This document shows positions 1 through 4,938 of a stretch of DNA of 6,285 nucleotides, piece after piece. The notes beneath the pieces are model-generated. The model was not told where the DNA came from. It did no database searches and saw nothing but the letters and a program-made list of their open reading frames with translations. How positions within the stretch are numbered: position 1 is the first letter of the stretch; the number at the start of each line of letters is the position of its first letter. The DNA is from Actinomycetota bacterium. Its GTDB lineage: Bacteria > Actinomycetota > Humimicrobiia > Humimicrobiales > Humimicrobiaceae. Position numbers and translations under genes: made by a program. The stretch spans positions 1 through 6,285 of the forward strand of contig JALHTA010000302.1 in assembly GCA_022865545.1 (NCBI GenBank), written 5' to 3'.

Positions 1-1
1 A

Positions 2-436
2 AGCCTTCTAAACAACTCTTTCTCCAGTCTTTCCATTAATAGTAAACAGGATATTTACAGCTGGGAAAATAATTATGGATTTTATGATGACGAGCTGATT
101 GATGGTAAAAAATACAGATGGACGGATATTGATGCCAGTGAAGTTATTAAAAAAGAAGGTCGGATCATGATCGTACCTATCAGGGCAGGAAATCCTGACA
201 TATACGAAGATGATATTTTCGTGAGGCTTTATATTGATAATTCTCTGGTACGAATATTAAGATTAAAAGATGATAACTGGCATGATATTAAAATTAATAT
301 TTCAGGTATTGATGAAATAAATATTACATTTACTATTTCAATGAGTAGAAGCTGGAGCCCGAAAGGGTATAATATGTCAAATGATACCAGAGATCTGGGA
401 GTGATGATAGGCGAAATCAGATTTATGGATAATTAA
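2..436 (+). CDS. C-terminal part of a probable polysaccharide-locus protein (beta-sandwich accessory domain), 5' end missing
   Basis: The frame is open from base 2 to the stop at 434-436, giving 144 residues of a protein that begins outside the window. An ATG at 167 lies inside the same domain and is unlikely to be the true start. No membrane segment or catalytic motif is visible. The fragment alternates short hydrophobic strands with polar turns. It has a GFYDDE motif (fragment residues 26-31), RWT (39-41), a W-SP element (118-120) and DTRDLGV (128-134) near the end. From memory, this GFY...RWT...D-R-LGV pattern occurs in C-terminal domains of membrane glycosyltransferases, ligase-like proteins and other proteins of surface-glycan loci, where a carbohydrate-contacting role is plausible but not shown. 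It lies upstream of the methyltransferase on the same strand with no clear terminator between them, so it may belong to the same operon. The domain type is moderately supported; the function of the whole protein is unknown. Confidence 0.6.
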   Translation, partial: SLLNNSFSSLSINSKQDIYSWENNYGFYDDELIDGKKYRWTDIDASEVIKKEGRIMIVPIRAGNPDIYEDDIFVRLYIDNSLVRILRLKDDNWHDIKINISGIDEINITFTISMSRSWSPKGYNMSNDTRDLGVMIGEIRFMDN

Positions 437-486
437 TAGAATTTTCAAGTTAAGTAATTGTTGATAGTAGTGTAAAATTATATGTT

Positions 487-500
487 ATTAAGTATTAAGT
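487..500 (+). repeat. Tandem 7-base direct repeat ATTAAGT x2
   Basis: ATTAAGT occurs twice back to back (487-493, 494-500) just before the methyltransferase ribosome-binding site, and TTAAGT occurs again at 450-455. It could be an operator or a chance product of an AT-rich spacer; nothing in the window decides. Confidence 0.3.
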
Positions 501-506
501 CTATTT

Positions 507-525
507 AAAGGTGATATAAATAATT
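507..525 (+). promoter_or_regulatory. Strong ribosome-binding site followed by ATA/ATT instead of ATG
   Basis: AAAGGTGAT at 507-515 contains AGGTGAT, a seven-base match to the complement of the 16S rRNA 3' end. Downstream, in frame with the methyltransferase and after the in-frame stop TAA (517-519), the first codons are ATA (520) and ATT (523). No ATG, GTG or TTG in that frame occurs before 610. From the last G of AGG (511) there are 8 bases to the ATA, a normal spacing, and 11 to the ATT. No other reading frame starts usefully here: the nearby ATG at 554 reaches a stop after two codons. The site therefore probably serves the methyltransferase through a non-canonical start codon, or marks an ATG lost by mutation or sequencing error. 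Confidence 0.55.
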
Positions 526-609
526 AAATCGAAAGATCCAAAAAAATATATTAATGAGTTAAAGGAAAAAATTAATAAGAGAGTAAATTCTGAGCAAGAT
601 GTATCCAAA

Positions 610-1776
610 ATGGTAAAGGGACAAAAAAGCTTTGATCATTTTAAATCAACAGAAAGAAGTGATCCGTATAGTAGTCTGGATATAGCCGAGCAAAATGCAA
701 ATATAGGATCAACTGTTCCTCCTTTTAATAAATCATTCTTCTTTAAAAGAAAAATTTATAAATCAGTTACAAAATTACTTTTTAAAGTTTTAAAAGTAAT
801 CACTGTAAACCAGAGGAATTTCAATTTATCAGTCCTGGATGCTTTCCGGAATATTATTGATGATAATTACCACCTTAAATTAAGGTTTGCCGAAACTAAG
901 ATCCAATTCGATACCAGGATCACAGAATTTATGATAAAGATAGATCAGCAGAATATAGAGATCGATGGACTTAAGAGCACAGTTGATTACCTGAAGAACA
1001 GCTTGTTTCAGTTGGAACAGAGGATAAACAATATTTCCGGAGGTGCAGGAAAAAGTGCTGAAAAAGACGGTAAAAATAAGGTGCAAAATTTAACAAATGA
1101 GTTGAGTCATGATCTGGATTCTTTTTATGTTTTTTTAGAGGATAATCTACGCGGGAGCCATAAGGAAATAAAAAGAAGGCTTCAGGTCTATATTCCTTTT
1201 ATAAAAGAAGCGGACGCGGGATCAAAGAATTCTCCCATATTGGATATTGGATGCGGCCGTGGTGAATGGCTGGAATTGTTAAAAGAAGCAGGTTTGCATG
1301 CAAAGGGCCTGGATTTCAACGGGATTATGATAAAAACCTGTAAAGATCGCGGACTTGATGTTGTACAAGACGAAGCATTGTCTTTCTTAAAAAACCTTCC
1401 CGATCATAATCTGGGAGCTGTTACTGGTTTTCATTTAATCGAGCATTGTAGATTTGAATTTTTAATTAAATTGTTGGATGAAATATTGCGTGTGTTAAAA
1501 CCGGGCGGGTTGGTAATATTGGAAACTCCTAATCCCGGTAATGTCATAGTCGGCAGCTGCAGTTTTTATTTGGACCCCAGTCATATTAAACCGCTGCCAG
1601 GCGCTCTGATAAAATTAGTTTTAGAATCTCTTGGTTTTAATAAAGTAAATGTTATGTACCTTAATCCGTACGGGAATGATTATGCAATAAAAGATAATGG
1701 TTTTGAGACTTCAAAAAGATTTAATGATTATTTTTACGGACCTCAAGATTATGCGGTGGTGGGTTATAAATTATGA
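610..1776 (+). CDS. Class I SAM-dependent methyltransferase with N-terminal basic helix and coiled coil
   Basis: Transfers a methyl group from S-adenosylmethionine, probably to a sugar (or a terminal group) of the glycan made by this locus, in the cytoplasm. The 388 residues from ATG 610 fall into three parts. Residues 45-72 form a basic amphipathic stretch ending QRNFN, possibly touching the membrane. Residues 93-142 form a coiled coil with regular heptads (L121, V125, L128, L132, L135, I139, I142). The catalytic domain starts near 168 with the family's RGS element (181-183), then SAM motif I LDIGCGRGEW (211-220), acidic D235, FHLIEH (274-279), PGG...ETPNP (298-309) and FYLDPSH (319-325). 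This is the family commonly found beside Wzm/Wzt exporters. ATG 610 has a poor ribosome-binding site. The frame stays open upstream to 520 behind a strong site and encodes KYINELKEKINKRV, typical of family N-termini, so the real protein is probably about 418 residues. The stop overlaps the next gene by four bases. The exact acceptor is unknown. Confidence 0.88.
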   Translation: MVKGQKSFDHFKSTERSDPYSSLDIAEQNANIGSTVPPFNKSFFFKRKIYKSVTKLLFKVLKVITVNQRNFNLSVLDAFRNIIDDNYHLKLRFAETKIQFDTRITEFMIKIDQQNIEIDGLKSTVDYLKNSLFQLEQRINNISGGAGKSAEKDGKNKVQNLTNELSHDLDSFYVFLEDNLRGSHKEIKRRLQVYIPFIKEADAGSKNSPILDIGCGRGEWLELLKEAGLHAKGLDFNGIMIKTCKDRGLDVVQDEALSFLKNLPDHNLGAVTGFHLIEHCRFEFLIKLLDEILRVLKPGGLVILETPNPGNVIVGSCSFYLDPSHIKPLPGALIKLVLESLGFNKVNVMYLNPYGNDYAIKDNGFETSKRFNDYFYGPQDYAVVGYKL

Positions 1777-2867
1777 TACATATAGCCATCTGTACCCCGG
1801 AATTAGCTTATGGTGATGCAGTAAGCAATGATGTATTCGGAATGTTCAAAGTCTTAAGCAGCTGTGATTTTAAGGTTAAAATTTTTGCGGAAAATATTTT
1901 TGTTACTGAGCCAGAAGTAGAACATATCGATAATATAAGAGACTATATTAAAGGTATCGATGACATATTGATCTACCACTTTTCTATCGGGTGGCATAAG
2001 GGTCTGGAATATTTAACTGATCTTAATTGTAAAAAAATAATCAAGTATCACAATATAACACCCCCTGATTTTTTTTACGGGTTTAGCAATGATCATGTTG
2101 TTCTATGCAAAGCCGGCCGTGAACATTTAAGCATTATAGCCAAAATGAATTCCGATCTGTATTTAAATGACTCTGATTTCAATATGCGTGAAATGATCTC
2201 ATCTGGAGCGGAGGTATCAAAGAACTTTGTAATACCTCCTTTTAATAATGTGGAAAGACTAATGGAGATCAAACCGAATTTTAATATATTAGACAGATAT
2301 AATGATGGGAAAACTAATATTTTGACAGTTGGCAGAATATCTCCCAATAAAGGACTTGCTGATCTAATAGATGCATTCGAAATATATAATAGATATTATA
2401 ATCCTGACAGCAGGCTGATAATAGTCGGGGATAATAAAAATTCAAGGTTATATACTTATATAAGGTACCTATACCATAAATTGGTATATTTAAATCTTGA
2501 AGATAAAGTAATATTCACCGGGAAAGTCTCCGATGAAGACCTGAAGACATATTTTCTTACTTCAAAGGTTTTTACTTCAGCGAGCCATCACGAGGGTTTT
2601 AGTGTTCCTTTAATTGAAGCGATGAGTATGAAAATTCCAATTGCTGCTTATGGGGGACCTGGTGCTGTAAGGGATACTATCGGTGAAGCCGGTCTTGTAT
2701 GGGAAGAACCGGATATTGATCTGATCTCTGCTTCCGTTGATGAGATCGTCAGTAATGAAGATGCCTATTTTTATCTTGGAGAAATAGGCTGGAAGAGATA
2801 TAAAGATCATTTTACAAATCAAAAAATAAAAGAAAATTTTCTAGAAATTATTAATAAATTGCTATGA
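1773..2867 (+). CDS. Glycosyltransferase, GT4-type (GT-B fold)
   Basis: Retaining-type sugar transferase that probably adds a nucleotide-activated sugar to the growing lipid-linked glycan at the cytoplasmic face of the membrane. The 364-residue length is normal. The N-terminal Rossmann-like half starts MIHIAICTPEL and contains IYHFSIG and a KYHNITPP element, the latter recurring in polysaccharide-locus relatives. The C-terminal half is a Glycos_transf_1 domain. TVGRISPNKG carries R188 and K193, expected to hold the donor diphosphate. The E-x7-E motif EGFSVPLIE uses E274 and E282, and GGPGAVRDTIG follows it. No signal peptide or membrane segment is seen. The ATG lies inside the methyltransferase stop (ATGA). 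A GGTGGTGGG run at 1755-1763 could act as ribosome-binding site, but translational coupling is likely. Donor sugar and linkage cannot be read from the sequence. Confidence 0.92.
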   Translation: MIHIAICTPELAYGDAVSNDVFGMFKVLSSCDFKVKIFAENIFVTEPEVEHIDNIRDYIKGIDDILIYHFSIGWHKGLEYLTDLNCKKIIKYHNITPPDFFYGFSNDHVVLCKAGREHLSIIAKMNSDLYLNDSDFNMREMISSGAEVSKNFVIPPFNNVERLMEIKPNFNILDRYNDGKTNILTVGRISPNKGLADLIDAFEIYNRYYNPDSRLIIVGDNKNSRLYTYIRYLYHKLVYLNLEDKVIFTGKVSDEDLKTYFLTSKVFTSASHHEGFSVPLIEAMSMKIPIAAYGGPGAVRDTIGEAGLVWEEPDIDLISASVDEIVSNEDAYFYLGEIGWKRYKDHFTNQKIKENFLEIINKLL

Positions 2868-4060
2868 AAAAGATAGCCCTGGTTGTTCAAAGATGTCATA
2901 AAAGTGTTGTTGGCGGCTCTGAGTCCGAAGCATGGCATTACGCAAATTTATTAAAAGAATATTTCGAGGTCCATCTTTTAACCACCACTGCAGTAGATAC
3001 AGATAAGTGGGAAAGCGTTTTACCTGAAGGTGATGAATTCAAAGACGGGATATGTATTAAGAGATTTAAGGTTTCTCAGGGAAGGGCCGATTACTGGATT
3101 GAATTTTATGGCAGGTTAGTAAATGAATTTGAAAATACCAGACTTAATAATCCTGATTTAAAAGCCGGTGAAAGATTGATCAAATGGCCCTTAGCTCTTC
3201 AGGAAGAATTTATATACAAGCAAGGGCCATACTCAAGCAGTTTGATGGATTTTTTAAACAGAGAGAGCATTAATTATAAAGCGATAATATTTTTTACATA
3301 TCTTTACCCCACTACATATTTTGGAATGTATAATGCTCCCAAAAATAAGATTATATTTGTACCTACCCTGCACAATGAAGCTCCTGCCTATCTTTCTGCT
3401 TACAAATATATGGCAAAAAGAGCAAGAAATATATTATGGAATACTATGGCTGAGTCCCGATTAGGCATATCATTATGGGGTGATCAACCAAAAAGTATAG
3501 TCGGTATGGGTGTGGAAGTAAAAAAATTTATTCCTGCCAATACGGGATTTCCATATTTATTATATTGTGGAAGAATTGATGTCAATAAAGGCTGCCCTCA
3601 ACTGGTCGATTATTTTCTAAAATATAAAAAAGATAATCCATCAGATCTACGCCTGGTGTTTACAGGCATTGACGGTATCGGTCTTCCTTCGGATTCTAAT
3701 ATTTTATTTAAGGGTTTTGTATCGGAATCTGAAAAGCTTAAGCTGATGAGTGGAGCCAGTGTGTTTATTATGCCGTCTTCGAATGAAAGCTTTAGTATAG
3801 TAACTCTGGAAGCAATGGCCCAAAATACTCCTGTTCTGGCAAGTAATGGTTCTGAAGTCATAATCGATCACATCAGAAGAAGCGGCGGCGGATTACTTTA
3901 TAGCGATTATGAAAGTTTTGAGGAAGGGATAAAGTTTCTTTTAGAAGATAAAGACGAGGTCAGAAGAATGGGTGAAAAAGGCAGAAAGTATGTTGTCGAG
4001 AATTATGACAATAAAAAAATATCAATAAAGTTAAAGGACCTATTAAACAATATAGAGTAA
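2864..4060 (+). CDS. Second glycosyltransferase, GT4-type
   Basis: A second GT-B sugar transferase, 398 residues, of a different subgroup from its neighbour. It opens KKIALVVQRCHKSVVGGSE, close to the VVQR...GGAE start of a subgroup common in O-antigen and capsule loci. The next part keeps LLTTTAVDTDKW, another subgroup hallmark. In the C-terminal half, YCGRIDVNKG supplies R237 and K242 for the donor diphosphate, and ESFSIVTLE gives the E-x7-E pair E308 and E316, with Ser where many GT4 enzymes have Gly. SNGSEVIIDHIRRSGGG follows and would line the donor pocket. The protein is soluble by inspection. Its ATG overlaps the previous stop by four bases and has no convincing ribosome-binding site, so translation should depend on the upstream gene. 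The sugar it transfers is not predictable. Having two distinct GT4 enzymes implies at least two linkages, with further transferases probably encoded outside the window. Confidence 0.92.
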   Translation: MKKIALVVQRCHKSVVGGSESEAWHYANLLKEYFEVHLLTTTAVDTDKWESVLPEGDEFKDGICIKRFKVSQGRADYWIEFYGRLVNEFENTRLNNPDLKAGERLIKWPLALQEEFIYKQGPYSSSLMDFLNRESINYKAIIFFTYLYPTTYFGMYNAPKNKIIFVPTLHNEAPAYLSAYKYMAKRARNILWNTMAESRLGISLWGDQPKSIVGMGVEVKKFIPANTGFPYLLYCGRIDVNKGCPQLVDYFLKYKKDNPSDLRLVFTGIDGIGLPSDSNILFKGFVSESEKLKLMSGASVFIMPSSNESFSIVTLEAMAQNTPVLASNGSEVIIDHIRRSGGGLLYSDYESFEEGIKFLLEDKDEVRRMGEKGRKYVVENYDNKKISIKLKDLLNNIE

Positions 4061-4074
4061 TCTCCTATATTATT

Positions 4075-4103
4075 TTTTAAAAATAAATGAATAATGTTAT
4101 AAT
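4075..4103 (+). promoter_or_regulatory. Candidate internal promoter (extended -10) for wzm-wzt
   Basis: TATAAT at 4098-4103 is a perfect -10 hexamer, preceded by TG at 4095-4096 with one base between, giving an extended -10. Seventeen bases upstream, TTTTAA (4075-4080) is a weak -35 matching TTGACA at three positions; an extended -10 tolerates this. Transcription would start near 4110, about 30 bases before wzm. The region is AT-rich, so chance matches are expected, but the intact extended -10 in the only sizeable gap of the coupled block is suggestive. Confidence 0.5.
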
Positions 4104-4121
4104 GTGCCCTTAAATTCAAAT

Positions 4122-4126
4122 GGAGG
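4122..4126 (+). promoter_or_regulatory. Ribosome-binding site of wzm, unusually far from its ATG
   Basis: GGAGG is the only good ribosome-binding site before wzm, but 14 bases separate it from the ATG at 4141, against a usual 5-9. An in-frame TAG at 4132-4134 rules out an earlier start, and the only in-frame codons between it and 4141 are CAG and AAA. An ATG at 4120 overlaps the site and opens a four-codon frame (MEVI) ending at that TAG. The site may therefore be used inefficiently or need RNA folding to shorten the gap. Confidence 0.55.
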
Positions 4127-4140
4127 TTATTTAGCAGAAA

Positions 4141-4935
4141 ATGATTAGTTTTTTTAAAATCCTTTTTTCTTATAGAGAGCTTTTATTTATCCTTACCAAA
4201 AAGGAGCTAAAAGTGAAATACAGGGGTGCGATCCTGGGGTTTTTTTGGTCCCTCCTTAATCCTATCCTTACAATGCTTGTTTATACCTTTGTTTTTTCCA
4301 TAGTGATGCGCGGTGGTATCAAAGAATTTGCAGTTTTTTTAATATGTGCCCTCTTGCCATTCAACTTTTTTTCAAATTCTGTAAATTATGGGACCACTAG
4401 TATAATATCTAATAGTAATCTGGTCAATAAAATTTATTTTCCAAGAGAATTGCTTCCCTTATCTAATGTCTTTACTAATCTTATTAACTTCTTTCTGGAG
4501 TTAATCGTTCTTTTTATTGTTCTTGCTGTTCTGGGTTATAAATTTTATTTATATCTATATCTTTTACCTATTGTAATATTTGCACAAATTTTTTTAGTAG
4601 CAGGAGTAACACTTCTTGTATCAGCTTTAAATGTTTTTTTCAGGGATCTGCAGCATTTAGTCACCATTATCATGATGGTCTGGTTTTTTGGCACACCTAT
4701 AATCTATCCCATGTCTATGGTTCCCGAAAGATTTCAGTCTATTTTAATGATAAACCCGATGTCTGTATACGCTGCTTATTATAGAAATATTTTTTATTAT
4801 GTTAAATACCCCGAAGGAAGCGGTTTTCCCACAGCTATAGAGACTATAACGGCCCTGGGGATCACGCTGGTTTTATTTTTTATTGGGTATTATGTATTTA
4901 AAAGACTGGAGCCAAGATTCGCAGAGGAAATATAG
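4141..4935 (+). CDS. wzm: Polysaccharide ABC exporter, permease subunit (Wzm, ABC-2 type)
   Basis: Inner-membrane half of the exporter that moves a lipid-linked polysaccharide from the cytoplasm outward; two copies are expected to pair with two Wzt ATPases. The 264-residue length is normal for Wzm. The cytoplasmic amphipathic start SYRELLFILTKKELKVKYR (about residues 10-28) is the classic family opening, followed by AILGFFWSLLNP. Six hydrophobic segments can be placed roughly at 31-55, 63-82, 108-132, 139-163, 172-195 and 231-252. NVFFRDLQH (164-172) forms the conserved cytoplasmic loop expected to contact the ATPase, and FFGTPIIYP follows within the fifth segment. The C-terminus KRLEPRFAEEI is charged and cytoplasmic. 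Only three bases separate its stop from wzt. The ATG at 4141 is the sole usable start because of the in-frame TAG nine bases upstream. Confidence 0.95.
   Translation: MISFFKILFSYRELLFILTKKELKVKYRGAILGFFWSLLNPILTMLVYTFVFSIVMRGGIKEFAVFLICALLPFNFFSNSVNYGTTSIISNSNLVNKIYFPRELLPLSNVFTNLINFFLELIVLFIVLAVLGYKFYLYLYLLPIVIFAQIFLVAGVTLLVSALNVFFRDLQHLVTIIMMVWFFGTPIIYPMSMVPERFQSILMINPMSVYAAYYRNIFYYVKYPEGSGFPTAIETITALGITLVLFFIGYYVFKRLEPRFAEEI
4924..4930 (+). promoter_or_regulatory. Ribosome-binding site of wzt inside the end of wzm
   Basis: GAGGAAA lies in the last codons of wzm. Eleven bases separate its GAGG from the ATG at 4939. It is a moderate match with slightly long spacing, and supports 4939 as the start of wzt, translated together with wzm. 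Confidence 0.4.
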
Positions 4936-4938
4936 AAA

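Noticed and set aside
450..478. Promoter-like TAAAAT (473-478) with TTAAGT (450-455) 17 bases upstream
   Set aside because: Both hexamers are partial matches in a very AT-rich spacer, with no extended -10; too weak to list as a promoter.
437..519. Search for a terminator between the left-edge gene and the methyltransferase
   Set aside because: No GC-containing hairpin followed by a T-run was found, so separate transcription units cannot be argued from this gap.
2831..2842. Perfect 12-base palindrome AGAAAATTTTCT near the end of the first glycosyltransferase
   Set aside because: It is inside coding sequence, has no loop or T-run typical of a terminator, and such A/T palindromes are expected by chance here.
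4071..4085. TATTTTTTAAAAATA inverted repeat after the second glycosyltransferase, considered as a terminator
   Set aside because: The stem is only A-T pairs with almost no loop, so it would not form a stable terminator hairpin; it overlaps the candidate -35 region.
4132..4134. In-frame TAG before wzm, considered as a recoded or suppressed stop joining ATG 4120 to wzm
   Set aside because: The residues from 4141 already form a complete Wzm start and the extension would add only seven residues; an ordinary stop is simpler.
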